DNA from: Notamacropus eugenii
Taxonomy: Eukaryota; Chordata; Mammalia; Diprotodontia; Macropodidae
Direction: 5' to 3'
Assembly: GCF_028372415.1 (NCBI RefSeq)
Contig: NC_092875.1
Location: 436,549,377-436,613,376 of the forward strand
DNA length: 64,000 nucleotides
Shown: in pieces, positions 21,979 through 32,800 of the stretch
How the letters are laid out: every line of letters begins with the position of its first letter
How positions within the stretch are numbered: position 1 is the stretch's first letter
Made by a program: the position numbers and the translations under genes
The notes under the pieces: model-generated
What the model was told of the DNA's origin: nothing
The model's database searches: none
Seen by the model: only the letters and a program-made list of their open reading frames with translations

Positions 21979-22375
21979 ATTTGGGTTTTTTTTTTGCTAT
22001 ACATCATTTTTTCTATGTCTATAAATATTTTTATTAATTTATTTGTTTTCAGTTTTCTATAATCACTTCCATAAATCTTAGATTTTATGCCCCTCCTTCG
22101 CTTTCTTTCTCTTTGAGACAGCATGCAATCTTATATGAGTTCTACACATACATTCTTATTAAACACATTTTCACATTAGTCATGTAGACCAGAAGAATTA
22201 AAATGAATGGGAGAAACCATGCGAAAAACCCAAACAAAACATAACACAAGAGAAAATATTCTGCTTCATTCTGTGTTCCAACTGCATAGTTCTTTCTCTG
22301 GATTTAGATGGCATTTTGCCTCAATAATCCTTTGGAAATGTTTTAAGTCCTTCTATTTCTGTGAAGGGCTGTCTA

Positions 22376-23637
22376 TCAGAAAAATTCCTCACGCACTGTG
22401 GTTGTTACTGTATACAGTGATCTCATGGCTCTGCTCCTTTCACTCAGCATCAGTTCATATACGTCCTTCCAGGACTCTCTGAAGTCTTCCTGTTTATCAT
22501 TTCTTATAATATAATAGTATTCCATTGCATTCATATACCACAACTTGTTCAGACATTCCCCAATTGATGTGCATCCCCTCGATTTCCAGTTCTTGGCTAC
22601 CACAAAAAGAGCTGCTATAAATATTTTTATACATGTGGGACCATTTCCCATTTTATGATTTCTTTGGGATACAGCCCTAGAAGCAATATTGTTGGGTCAA
22701 ATGGTATCCACATTTTTGTAGCCCATTGGGCATAGTTCCAAATTGCTATCCAGAATGGTTGGATCAGCATGTAGCTCCACCATAAATGAGTTAGTGTTCC
22801 AACTCTTCCACATCTTCTCCAACATTAGCCTTCTTCCTGTTTTATCATGTTAGCCAATCTGATAGGTGTGATGTGGTACTTCAGAGTTGTTTTGATTTGC
22901 ATCTCTCTAATCAATAGTGATTTAGAACATTTTTTCATGTGACTATAGATAGCTTTAATTTCTTCCTCTGAAAGCTCCCTGTTCGTATCCTTTGACCAAT
23001 TATCAATTGGGGAATGACTTGTATTCTTGTACATTTGACTCAGTTCTCTACATATTTTAGAAATGAGGCCTTTATCAGAGATGCTAGTTGCAAAAGTTCT
23101 TTTCCAGTTTTCTGCTCCCCTCCTAATCTTGGTTGCATTGGGTTTGTGCAAAAACTTTTCAATTTAATGTAATCAAAATTATCCATTTTATACTTCCTAA
23201 AGTTCTCTATCTCTTGTTGGGTTGTACATTTCTACATTTTCCACAAATTGAGCAAATGCACTATTCCTTGTTCCCCTAACTTGTTTATAGTGTCAGTCTT
23301 TATACCCAGATCATGTATCCATTTGGACTTTATTCTTGTGGGCAGTGTCAGGAATTAGTCTATGCACAGTTTCTGCCACACTGTTATCTAGTTTTCCTAG
23401 CAGTTTTAGTCAAACAGTGAGTTCTTACCCCAGAAGCTGGGGTCCTTGGGTTTATCAATCAGATTGATATATTCATTCACTACTGTGTCTTGAGTACCTA
23501 ACCTCTCCTCTGTTTCTTAGCCAGTACCAAGTGATTTTGATAATTGCTACTTTATAATACAATTTGATATTTGGACACCTTCCCTAGCATTTCTTTTCAT
23601 TAATTCCCTTGACATTCTGGAACTTTTGTTCTTCCAG
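22376..23637 (-). pseudogene. L1 ORF2 C-terminal region (broken)
   Basis: Downstream part of L1 ORF2 after the RT domain. 23,151-22,825 holds 'ISDKGLISKICRELSQMY' and 'MKKCSKSLLIREMQIKTT'. 22,651-22,376 holds 'IFIAALFVVAKNWKSRG' and 'LWYMNAMEYYYIIRND'. Both are hallmark L1 ORF2 C-terminal blocks in the correct order. 23,637-23,160 is also homologous ('IKSKWIHDLGIKTDTINK' in one frame) but carries frameshifts and stops, so no active protein is possible. Confidence 0.88.
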
Positions 23638-24553
23638 ATGAATAGAGATACAAAAAATTTAAATAAGATATTAGCAAAAAGAATACAGCAACTTATCACG
23701 AGTATAATACATTATGATCAGGTAGGATTTATAGCAGGAATGCAGGGCTGGTTCAATATTAGGAAAACTATCAGCATTATTGATCCTATCAACAACAAAA
23801 CTAACAGAAACCATATGATTATCTCAATAGAGGCAGAAAAAATTTTGGATAAAATACAACACCCATCCTATTGAAAACACTGGAGAATGTAGGAATAAAT
23901 GGAGCCTTCCATAAAATAACGAGCAGTATCTACCTAAAACCAGCAGCAAACATTATATGCAATAGGGTTAAGGTAGATGTATTTCCAACAAGATCAGAGG
24001 TGAAATAAGGATATCTATTATCACCACTGTTATTCAATATGGTACTAGACATAATAGCTTTAGCAATAAAAGAAGAAAAAAATTGAAGGAATTAGAATAG
24101 ACAAAGAAGAAACTGTTATCACTCTTTGCAGATGATATGATGATATACTTAGAGAATCAAGTAAAAAAAGCTACTTGAAATAATAAACAACACTGGCAAA
24201 ATTTCAGGTTACAAAATAAACCCACATAAATCATTTGCATTTCTATATATTTCTAATAAAGCCCAACAGCAAGAGATAGAAAGAGAAACCCCTTTTAAAA
24301 CTATGGTAGACACTATAAAATATCTGAGAGTCTACCTGCCAAAGCAAACCTAGGGACTATATGAACACAATTACAAAACACTTTTCATACAGATAAAGTC
24401 AGATCTAGGTAAGTGGAAAAATATCAGTTGTTCATGGGTAGACTGAGCTAATGTAATAAAAATGACAATTCTACCTAAATTAATTTACTTATTCAGTAAC
24501 ATACCAATCAAACTACCAGAAAAATATTTTCTAGAGCTAGAAAAAATAATAGC
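23638..24553 (+). pseudogene. L1 ORF2 reverse-transcriptase segment (inverted, broken)
   Basis: RT domain of L1 ORF2. The first 83 codons are open ('[13 protein letters not shown]', '[18 protein letters not shown]', '[18 protein letters not shown]'). The catalytic box FADD is intact in another frame at 24,125-24,136 ('LFADDMMIYLENQ'), and 'LPKLIYLFSNIPIKLPEKYF' lies at 24,465-24,524. Frameshifts near 23,875 and later split it. It lies opposite to the rest of its own element. Confidence 0.9.
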
Positions 24554-24567
24554 TTCTTTGTTTTTGT
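24554..24567. repeat. Target-site duplication, right copy (14 bp)
   Basis: 'ttctttgtttttgt', identical to 21,965-21,978. The L2 host sequence resumes directly after it. Confidence 0.85.
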
Positions 24568-24664
24568 CAAAGAAACTGTCATCTTCCCAGTGTCTCAGCT
24601 CTGTAATCTTGTCATTGTTCTCAAATTCTCACTCTTCTCTTCCCCATATTTCCCTACTTTCTAA
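24568..24664 (+). mobile_element. L2, right part of the split host copy
   Basis: 'ccagtgtctcagctctgtaa' and 'ctcactcttctcttccccat' continue the L2 ORF from 21,964 in the same orientation. Confidence 0.6.
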
Positions 24665-24675
24665 ATCTTGGTATT

Positions 24676-24885
24676 GACTTGGAGTCAAGAAGACTTAAAT
24701 TTAAATCTCTTCTCAGTCACTAACTGTGTGACTCTGAGCAATTCACTTAAGGTCTCTCAGTCATTGTTTCCTCATCTTTAAAATGGCACCTACCTCACAG
24801 AATAGATTAAGGGTCAAATGAGAATACATATGTAACATGTTTTGCAAACAAAAGAGTACTATAGAAATAATAGCTCTAATCATTA
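24676..24885 (+). repeat. MIR, plus
   Basis: 'gacttggagtcaagaagact', 'ctaactgtgtgactctgagc', 'tttcctcatctttaaaatgg' and 'gtttgcaaacaaaagagtac'. Confidence 0.88.
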
Positions 24886-25027
24886 TTTTATCCCAGAAGG
24901 TGATATAATGAATGTTAGACTGTTTAGAAATCAAAAGACTTTCATCTAAGGAACAGTCATGTGTTGGGAAATATCCGTTTCCCAGCGCCAAATTGCTCCA
25001 TATCACCAGTAAGTACCTTAAAAGGAC

Positions 25028-25212
25028 AAAATTTTACATAGTATTTAGATAGTGGCTTCCCCAAAACAACCCTGTGAGGTAAATAGTGTGCATATTATTA
25101 TTATTCCAGTCCACAGATTTGACTTAGCCTTGATGACATAACTATTAAGTGATAAAGCCTCCATGTGAATTCACATGGCCTGTCTCCAAATCCAGTGTTC
25201 TTTCCATTAATC
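25028..25212 (-). repeat. MIR, antisense
   Basis: 'acaaccctgtgaggtaaata', 'ataactattaagtgataaag' and 'tccaaatccagtgttctttc'. Confidence 0.75.
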
Positions 25213-25574
25213 CATAATCAAATTCTCTCTCTAGGCTCCCCCTCCCTCTAACATTGGAGATGGGCAAGAGGGTGTGGGTAATGGAATTAGCAATATGTAA
25301 CAAAATCACTACACATCTGTTTTAATAATTTCTATTGTTCCTTTTATGAGCTCATATTTCTGGTTTTGAGATAGCTAATGTAGTAAATGACATTTCAAGT
25401 AAGCCTTCACTGAATGTTAGATCTAACAGATGGGACTTTTTTACTGAGATAATTTTGGAGTGGATAATGTAATCTTTTGGGTTGTCAACTAATTTATAGG
25501 TAGAACAAAGTGAACATAAAATACTCACCGAGTCAGTTATTAAATTGCAAAAGTTTTGAATGTGGGACAAAATT

Positions 25575-25700
25575 CAATTCAATTCCACCAATATTTATAA
25601 AGTATGTAGCAGGTCCTGTGTTAGATGTTAGAGCTATGAAAATGAGGAAAAAGACACTGTCTCTGTCCTTGCAAAGCTTATGGTCCCATAAGGATTTAAG
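25575..25700 (-). mobile_element. L2 3' end, antisense
   Basis: 'atatttataaagtatgtagc', 'gctatgaaaatgaggaaaaa' and 'tgtccttgcaaagcttatgg'. Confidence 0.75.
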
Positions 25701-25734
25701 GGTTATATGGGGTATTCAAAAAGGGCTAGCACTT

Positions 25735-26250
25735 CTGGTGTGAGGGCTTACTGAGCCGTTTTCAGAGCTACTCATCATTTACCTTTGGTGTCCACCTCTC
25801 ACTCAACTCTCACCTATGGCACCAAGAAGCTGTAGCATGCACAACATCCGCACCCCAGTAAAGCTATCTGGGAAGAGAGGCTAAACCAGGTTGAGGGTAA
25901 CTGAAAGGTCTCAAAATCTGTTGATGAGTTAGGGAGATATCTATCCCAAACATGGGAAGACTTCCACTGGTGGAATGGTCAGATGAGAACAATTTGTTCC
26001 AGTGGCCATCTAGGTGACAGAAGAGGGTGACTTAGTGATGGTCAGACATGGAAGATGCCAAGGTCATCCACTGCATCCCAGACCATCGCCTTTTCCTTGT
26101 TACTGAATTTTAATGATTCTGGAGGAGAGAGTGAGGTTGATGATTTTGTGCAACTGCCTCACTTAAATTCAATTCATCCAATCAAGAAGTCACCCTATGA
26201 TGTCACTGATGTTCTTCAAAAACAAAGCATGAACAAGAACAACAAGATTT
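25735..26250 (-). repeat. Family X SINE-like element, copy 3 (longest)
   Basis: Antisense. 'gtgtccacctctcactcaac', 'gctaaaccaggttgagggta', 'catgggaagacttccactgg', 'gcatcccagaccatcgcctt', 'aatgattctggaggagagag', 'caagaagtcaccctatgatg' and the end 'aacaagaacaacaa'. This copy retains a left part that is absent from copies 1 and 4 and gives the best view of the full element, about 500 bp. Confidence 0.7.
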
Positions 26251-26827
26251 ATACAAACAACTATAATACAAAGCATATATTGCTCCATGAAATTCTTTGC
26301 ATAGGACTTTATTGTACTTATGGCTGTAATGTACATTTATTTTTCCCAGAATGCATGTTTAATTGAATTAAACTAGGGTGGCATGAATAAAAGGAGAAAA
26401 ATTCAGGCTGTCATTGACTCATAAGAAATCATATTGTTGTTTAGGGAAAAGTATATGAGCTCTTACTTTTTAATATTTCTTCACTGCTAAAATATATGTG
26501 CACAGAGAATAGGTCTGCAAATATGCATCTTGGGGGTGAGGTGGAGTTTCATTATTTATGGGGAATGTGGGCAGCCAAATGCATTGATTCTTCTATACAA
26601 GAAAACTCTAAATGTCTGGTGATTGTTTGGAAATGAAAAATGCTCATTTCTTTGTTGTGAATTAGCCTGATTTCTGCTCTATTTCATCTTCTCTTCCTAA
26701 ACATTAGCACTCATTCATTGTCAGCCAATGATGTGATTTTTCCCCTCTACTGATGAAGAGGCCCTCATTACTTAATGATTTCCTTAAGCCATCCAGTGAA
26801 AAGTCAATGGTTTCCAGAGTCTTGTGG

Positions 26828-27310
26828 AACTCATTTATTCAACAAACATTTATAAAGCATCTGATAACATGCCAGACCCTGTACTAGGAGCTGTGGATGA
26901 AAATATACAAAAAAGTCCCTGTCTTTGATAATAATAGCTAATATTTAATTGTGTTTCATGGTTTGCAAGGCACTTTATAATTATTTTATTCACACAACAA
27001 CCCTGGGAGATTGATGTTATTATTAGTCTCTTATATAGATGAGGAAACTGAGGTTGAAAGAGGTTTTCTTGCCCAGGGTCATAGAACTAGTAAAGTTGGA
27101 GGCTGACTTTGACCTTAGGTCTTCCTTTCTCCAGGTCCAATGTTTTACCCATATGGCCACCTCAATAAAGCTCCAGAAGCTTACCTTCCACTGAAAGCAA
27201 GGGATGGTGATGAGTAGGGGGTTGTGTAAACACAGGCAAATAAATGTAAAGTTAGACAGCACTAATGGCTGAAGGTATCAAGATAGACCTTATGGAGGAC
27301 TTGATACTTT
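26828..27310 (-). mobile_element. L2 3' region, antisense, interrupted by a MIR
   Basis: 26,828-26,930 ('acatttataaagcatctgat', 'caaaaaagtccctgtctttg') and 27,160-27,310 ('cacaggcaaataaatgtaaa', 'tagaccttatggaggac') are consecutive parts of the same L2. A MIR fills 26,930-27,160. Confidence 0.7.
26930..27160 (-). repeat. MIR, antisense, nested in L2
   Basis: 'ataatagctaatatttaatt', 'tagatgaggaaactgaggtt', 'ttgcccagggtcatagaact' and 'ccatatggccacctc'. Almost complete. Confidence 0.88.
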
Positions 27311-27359
27311 ACCTGCTCTCTATCTTTATCGATCCCTTGATAACAAGCTGTTCATCTGC

Positions 27360-27640
27360 AGTTATTATTGATAAGTTAATAGCTGATATTTATAGAAACA
27401 CTCTAATGTTTACAAAGTTTTTTTATATGGATTTTCTCATTTGAACCATACCACAACCCTGTGAAGTAAATAATTTAGGTATTATTATCTTCTTTTTATA
27501 GATGAGGAACCAGAGACTCAAGAAGGCCAAGGGATTAACCCGTAGACACATAACTAGTATAAGTTTTAGGGATGGTATTTGAATTTAAGTTTCACTTGTC
27601 TCCAAGTCCACCATGTTTGCTGTAATATCATACTTGGTAT
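27360..27640 (-). repeat. MIR, antisense
   Basis: 'agctgatatttatagaaaca', 'accacaaccctgtgaagtaa', 'tagatgaggaaccagagact' and 'acataactagtataag'. Confidence 0.85.
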
Positions 27641-27712
27641 TGTTGCCTCCTGGCACACTAAGAACATAATTAATCTCAGTTATATCGATTAGATTTTTAG
27701 CATTGTCTTGGA

Positions 27713-27722
27713 GCCTTTCAGT
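27713..27722. repeat. Target-site duplication, left copy (10 bp)
   Basis: 'gcctttcagt', identical to 28,465-28,474, at the 5' border of the L1 insertion. Confidence 0.8.
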
Positions 27723-28464
27723 CAAACAAATTGTCTATACCCTTTGAACCAGCAATACCACTACTTAATCTATTTCCAAAGATGCTTACGGAAAAAGGAA
27801 AACACTTGTAGTGGCTCTCTTTGTGGTGGCAAAGAACTAGAAATTGCAGGGATTCCCATCAACTGGGGAATGGCTGAACAAACTGTGCTATGTGAATGTA
27901 GTGGAATACCATTGTTCTGTAAGAAATAATGAACAGGCAGACTTTGGAAAATCCTGGAAAACCTTACATGAACTGATGCTGAGTGAGGGGAGCAGAACCA
28001 GAACATTGTAGACAGTAACAGCAACACTGCGTGAGGATCAGCTTGGATAGATTTAGTTAGCTCTTCTCAGCAACACAATAATCTAAGAAAATTCTAAAGG
28101 ACTCATGATAGAAAATGCTGTCCACATCCAGAGAGAGAACTATGGAGTCTGCAGATGGAAGCACCATACTCTGTCTCTGTTTCTGTCTATCTCTGTCTCT
28201 CTCTACATATATATAAATGTATATATATACATACATACATTTCCCCTTCTCTCCCCCACCTTTTGTTCTGTCTTTCTTGTGGCTTTTCCCTTTGTTTCTG
28301 ATTCTTCCTTTACAACATGACTAATGTGGAAATATGTCTAATATAATTGTACATGTATAACCTATATCAGATTGTATGCTGTCTTGGGGAGGGGGGAGGG
28401 AAGGAGAAAAAATTGGAACTCAAAATCTTATAAAAATAAATTTAAAATTTCTTTTAAAAAGAAT
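27723..28464 (+). mobile_element. 5'-truncated L1 insertion (ORF2 end, 3' UTR, A-rich tail)
   Basis: Begins inside ORF2 ('ccctttgaaccagcaatacc', equivalent to the conserved PAIPLLG-coding region) and continues through the 3' UTR with 'acaacatgactaatgtggaa' and 'ttggggaggggggaggg'. It ends in an A-rich tail at 28,430-28,462. A 10-bp target-site duplication fixes both ends, giving 742 bp. Low-complexity (TCTCTG)n and (ATAC)n sequence lies at 28,165-28,240. Confidence 0.9.
27731..28012 (+). pseudogene. L1 ORF2 C-terminal remnant
   Basis: Translation near 27,800-28,012 gives 'LVVALFVVAKN', 'AEQTVLCECSGIPLFCKK' (frame shifted) and 'TLHELMLSEGSRT'. These are the same C-terminal ORF2 blocks as in the minus-strand copy at 22.4 kb. 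A stop follows 'KN', and frame breaks make it dead. Confidence 0.75.
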
Positions 28465-28474
28465 GCCTTTCAGT
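28465..28474. repeat. Target-site duplication, right copy (10 bp)
   Basis: 'gcctttcagt', identical to 27,713-27,722. Confidence 0.8.
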
Positions 28475-28800
28475 AAGTAATTTTGTCTATTATAAATACT
28501 CAGCTGTAATGGACATATGAAAAAAGATGCTATCTACATCCAGAGAAAGAATTGACAAATAAAAGTATGTACAGAATTACATATATATATATTTGTGTCT
28601 AAAAGCAGTCATCTCTAGGGTGGGGGGCAGGGAAGAATAAAGAAATTTATATAATCTTGTTGTATATTTGAAAGTGAGTAAGTTATACATAGTAGATTTG
28701 CAGTTTCATATATAATCATCTTTTTTATCATACTATGTTGTGGGAATGCTTGTTTTATTTCATAAATTAAAAATGAAAAAGCAAAAAAAATCAAACAAAG
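28475..28800 (+). mobile_element. L1 3' end of another subfamily (or an L1-tailed SINE)
   Basis: 'gctatctacatccagagaaa', 'ctaaaagcagtcatctctag', 'tttgcagtttcatatataat' and 'aaattaaaaatgaaaaagca' run in the order of a marsupial L1-type 3' tail distinct from that at 28,100-28,460. It abuts the younger insertion, which probably landed in or next to it. Confidence 0.6.
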
Positions 28801-28984
28801 AGAATGGTACAAAGTCTACTTCTCCTCAGATCAATTCAGGGGAAATTTATTGAAACCTTACTATCCTTAAGCCAGGTTCCTATTGGCTAAAATGGCACTA
28901 ATTCTTGGGTTGTTACATTTGGATTAAAGTGTGTTATTGACCTACTTCAGGTATACACTAATCTTTGGACCAAAAACTTTTAAT

Positions 28985-29300
28985 CGTTTAATGACTTTTA
29001 TTGTCTAGTTCCACATTATTTTCCAGGGTGGTTAGGATAATTCACAGCTCCACCTACAGTGGATCAATGTGCCTGTCTTCTCTCAGCCCTTCCCACACTG
29101 ACTCTTTCTATCTTTTATCATCTTTGCCAATTTTCTGGATCTGAGGGAATACCTTAGAGTTATTTCAATTTGTTTTCCCTTATTAGTAGTCTTTTGGAGC
29201 AGTCAATTACATAGCCATGCATCATTTTCACTTCTTCATATGAAAACTATACATATCCTTATCACTTATCTATTACATTACTTATCCATTAGGGAGTGGA
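28985..29300 (-). mobile_element. Old L1 ORF2 C-terminal fragment
   Basis: 'attcacagctccacctacag', 'ctgagggaataccttagagt', 'cacttcttcatatgaaaact' and 'ttatccattagggagtgga' follow L1 antisense order with heavy divergence. Confidence 0.6.
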
Positions 29301-29339
29301 ACTTTGTCCTTTTTCCCCCCAGTAAAATCAAGCATTGTT

Positions 29340-30110
29340 TCACCAAATCTATATGTTCTCATGTTTAAAAGTAACCATGGAGATATTGATGCCTAATGGC
29401 CTCTCCTCACAGGTATTATCGAATCTTCCATATATACTCTTGTCCATTTCTTGAATTATAGAGCAATATTTTGGTCTGGAGCTAAAGAATGAACATTTCT
29501 GATTAAGTTCTGGGAATGTGAGAGATTCTTTTTGCTCTTGTGAGAAATCTATTTCTTTTCTAATAATGTAATGACATGAATCAATCAGAAAGTACACCGT
29601 TACCTCAAACGTCAGCAACCTCTTTGACTAAAGGTTTCAGAGGATGGAGGGTGAGTGGGAGAGAAGGCTAAGGAAATGCTTATAGCTATCAGGTGGTATA
29701 TCTACTAGGCTTAAGACATAGAGTAGAAAGGCAAAAAAGGGGACAAATAAACATGTACATAGAAGAGGGAATAAGGAAACAAAGAGAAAACAAGGATGCA
29801 AATGTGTTAAGAAATGGTAGGAGAAACACACGCATTGTTTTATTTTTATTTTACATTGTAAATGTTATATTGATATCCCTTTTTTTAACATCAGTCATAT
29901 AGCCTGTGCTCAATGAGCTTTCTGGTTCTCCTAAAACAAGAAAAGCAATAATGCAAAAATCAGCTTACACAATGACATCTGCACTCAATTCCTCACCCTA
30001 TTCCCTTGTCTCTCTACCAAAAGGAAGGAGGCACATTTGAGTGTGTTTTCTCTTGGATCAAGATTGATCGTTGAAGTTACTTTGAGTTTGACACCCACTT
30101 AGTATTTACT
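29340..30110. other. No recognised repeat or gene
   Basis: AT-rich. The short frames on both strands show no familiar motif. Confidence 0.4.
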
Positions 30111-30112
30111 TT

Positions 30113-30343
30113 ATAGTGATAATAATAGCTAGCATTTCTATATTGCTTTAAGATCTGCAAAGAACTTTACATGTATTCTCACATTTTATCCGCACAGCAA
30201 TCCTTAGAAGTAGGGGCAATCATTATTGAAACAAAGTGAACTGCCTATTCCAAGGTCACACAAGTACTAAAGGTCAGCAGGTTTCACTCAGGTCTTCTTG
30301 ACTCCAAGTCCAGTATTCTATCTATCGCCACCTCATTGCCTCT
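30113..30343 (-). repeat. MIR, antisense, nearly complete
   Basis: 'aataatagctagcatttcta', 'cgcacagcaatccttagaag', 'caaggtcacacaagtactaa' and 'tcttgactccaagtccagta'. Confidence 0.88.
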
Positions 30344-30635
30344 GGTAGTTTTGTATATGTTGTTCTCCTTGTACCACTTTCTTTACTTGGCATCAGTTTA
30401 TACAAGTCTCTCCATGTTTCCCTGAATTCCTCATATTCAGTGCTTTTTATTAGTTATTTTCATTAGTCATATATCTCCATTTTTCAACCAATCCTCAATT
30501 AATAGGGATCCTGTTTGTGGGTCTTTGTTGTGGTTGCTTGCCACCTTAAACAGTGCTGCTGTGATTGTTCTTGGTCTGTCTGAGGCCTTTCTGTCTTTGA
30601 CCAGCTTGGGATATGTGTCTAGTGGTAACTCTTGA
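30344..30635 (-). mobile_element. Old L1 ORF2 C-terminal fragment
   Basis: 'ttggcatcagtttatacaag', 'tctccatgtttccctgaatt', 'aaccaatcctcaattaatag' and 'acagtgctgctgtgattgtt' are L1 antisense landmarks. The best ORF2 frame is broken. Confidence 0.6.
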
Positions 30636-30659
30636 GGGCACTTGAGGAACGGTTTCATT

Positions 30660-30728
30660 TTTGTACCTAGCATAGAACCTGGTATTTTGCAACTTCTGAA
30701 TAAGTGCTTGTGAATGAATGAATGAGTA
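30660..30728 (+). mobile_element. L2 3' terminus, plus
   Basis: 'cctagcatagaacctggtat' and 'aataagtgcttgtgaatgaa' resemble the very 3' end of L2, with its short terminal tandem repeat 'gaat'. Confidence 0.6.
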
Positions 30729-30859
30729 GCACCCACCAACTATTTTAGATTCCATTCAGTGCATATCTCTTCTGTGGCTCCTTATTCTATAAAGAGACAG
30801 AGGGGAAAGAGAAAAAGGTAGAGACAGAAAGAGAGAAGTAACAAGAGAAAGAGGAGAGA

Positions 30860-31130
30860 GAATGAACATTTATTAAGTGCTTACTATGTACCAGAAATTT
30901 TGGTAAGCACTGGGGATATGAATTCAAGCAAGTAAAAAGTCCCTGCATTTGAGAAGGGAGTGGTCGGGAGAAGATAACATATAAAGGGGAGCTAGAAAGG
31001 TGAGGGTATAAAGGAGAGGGAAGGTAAGGATGATGGCAGAGATGTAGGCAGCATGGTGTGAAAATGGTGTCTGGGAAATGATGAAGTTCAACCATATGAG
31101 TTCAAGGTCCCAAGGGCAGAGGCCAAGATC
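30860..31130 (-). mobile_element. L2 3' region, antisense
   Basis: 'gaacatttattaagtgctta', 'gtaagcactggggatatgaa', 'agtccctgcatttgagaagg' and 'gaagataacatataaa'. The purine-rich sequence to its left (30,790-30,860) is low complexity. Confidence 0.75.
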
Positions 31131-31171
31131 CTAATGATGGGACTGAAAATTAGACTGATTACTTCTACATT

Positions 31172-31388
31172 ATAGCTATTGAGTTATTTTACTTGTGTCC
31201 AACTCTACATGATCCCATTTGGGATTTTCTTGTCAAAAATACTGGAGTGGTTTTCCATTTCTTTTTCCAGCTCAATTGACAGATGAGGAGCAAATAGGGT
31301 TAAGTGACTTGCCCAGGGTCACACAGTTAGCAAGTGTCTAAGGTCAGAATCAAACTCATGAGAATGTCTTCCTTTTGACAAGCCCAGT
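31172..31388 (-). repeat. tRNA-type marsupial SINE, antisense
   Basis: 'ttgtgtccaactctacatga', 'tcccatttgggattttcttg', 'gttaagtgacttgcccaggg' and 'caaactcatgagaatgtctt'. Confidence 0.92.
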
Positions 31389-31391
31389 GTC

Positions 31392-31915
31392 CAGAAGTTG
31401 CTGGGAAGCACTTTGGAGGTCTGGCCCTGGTCATGATAAGACAAAAGCCCAATTACCAGAGTTCAGGGACTCAGAGTCAGAGTCCAGGTGGTTAACATAA
31501 TAAGGTATTGAAGAGCATGGCTGGAGTGGAAGCAGGATAATCTGGAAATGGCCAGCAAGTTACACAGAAGCCCGATTTCAGGTATAATAAGGACACTGTC
31601 GGGTGCTGAGCTGACACAATTCCTTGGTTGTAAGAGCTACTTGAGCAAGATGTGTCCAAAGTATCAACTAGTCTGCATCCCTTGTTGCGGGGGTGGTTCA
31701 TTTCCAGGAAGCCTCATTCTGAACTGTGTGGCCTTGTATTATTAGTCTTAAAACCAGCCAGTCTGCATCTTGCATGTGCCTCAATCTCTAGTCCAATGTA
31801 AAGGTCTCCCTTCCCCTATTTCAATTTAGGGAACCAGTTGGGTATATAAATCAACCCATTTTCCTATTACTATTTAACAGAATGTGAGCTTTACTCAATA
31901 AAAAGAATCAATGTA
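31392..31915 (+). other. Unassigned, possible LTR-like segment
   Basis: Bears 'gggtatataaatcaa' at about 31,838-31,852 and 'caataaaaag' at about 31,896-31,905, a TATA box and polyadenylation-signal pair about 55 bp apart, as in some LTRs. No second copy, clear TG/CA ends or retroviral coding sequence is seen here, so this is only a suggestion. Confidence 0.2.
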
Positions 31916-32194
31916 TATTGCACCATCCATCATTCCAAAGGCATTTATTGACTACTTCATGGCTAAGCATGAGTGCCAATAAATTTGTTGCTGGCCTGAT
32001 TTTGCAATTTATTCCTCCAAGGGTGGCCATGAAAAATATCTTTAAGAAGAAGCAATAAGTCAGCATCTGAGGCAAAGGGGTACATGGCTGCCGTATCTCA
32101 GAGGGGTTGGTGTAGCAATCAGAGACACTGGTTCCCAAATAAAGGAACCTAGGCACTCAGTGTGTGTCTGCTCCATAGAAGTGAATACACACAG

Positions 32195-32410
32195 TCATTG
32201 GAAGGGACCTCAGGCATCATCTTGTCCACCTTCTTCATTTTACAGAATCATTTTTTCAGTTGATTCATCCAATAGACATTTATCAGTGACTATGTGCCAG
32301 GCATTGTGTTAGGTTCTGGACATACAAAGATGAAAACAAAACAGTCTTTCAAGGTATGTATGAAAAAAATTTAAACACCCAATCAATAAGCATTTATTAA
32401 ATGCCTACAT
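32195..32410 (-). repeat. MIR/THER fragment plus one or two L2 3' ends, antisense
   Basis: 32,195-32,248 'ggaagggacctcaggcatca' is THER-like. 32,255-32,355 'tagacatttatcagtgacta' and 'ctggacatacaaagatgaaa' is an L2 3' end. 32,378-32,410 'aataagcatttattaaatgc' looks like the start of another. Confidence 0.7.
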
Positions 32411-32664
32411 TGTAGATATTTAATAGATGTGCTCACTTTTTTTTAGTTTTTGAAAAAGATATTTTAAAAAGGATTCCTGCTCTTATAAAGATCTAAATTT
32501 TTGAACGTATTAGCAAGAAGAGGCTTCTGAAATTTTTTCGTGCTTTTCAAATTGTTCTCCACCAGATGTCTCCCCTTATCCACTAAGGTCGGCTCTTCAG
32601 AAATAGTGAGAAAGATGACTCTGTCAGTCAGCTCAACTTCCCAAACCTTTATTAACTTCCTACT

Positions 32665-32800
32665 TAAAGAGGCAGTTCGATACAATGGAAAAAGCACTGG
32701 ATTTAGAATGAGAGTATCTGGGTTCGAATCCTCCCTCTGACAGTTAACTTAATCTCTCTGGGCCTCATTTAACCCTGTTAAATGGAAGTGTTGCAAGGAA
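32665..32800 (+). repeat. MIR, plus
   Basis: 'ggcagttcgatacaatggaa', 'tctgggttcgaatcctccct' (intact B-box-like GGTTCGAATCC core) and 'taatctctctgggcctcatt'. Confidence 0.85.

Larger units (their letters stand above)
21979..24553 (-). mobile_element. L1 insertion with 5' inversion (twin-priming structure)
   Basis: The 3' part (21,979-23,637) lies on the minus strand: tail (T-run 21,984-21,995), 3' UTR, ORF2 C-terminus, and the ORF2 segment downstream of the RT. The upstream ORF2 segment (23,638-24,553) lies on the plus strand. The plus piece ends at 'gagctagaaaaaataata' and the minus piece starts at 'ctggaagaacaaaag'. In the parental L1, as I recall it, these are consecutive with about 11 nt between them, so the inversion cost only a few bases. 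A 14-bp target-site duplication encloses the whole unit, showing a single insertion event. The rest of the L1 5' end is missing. Confidence 0.9.
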
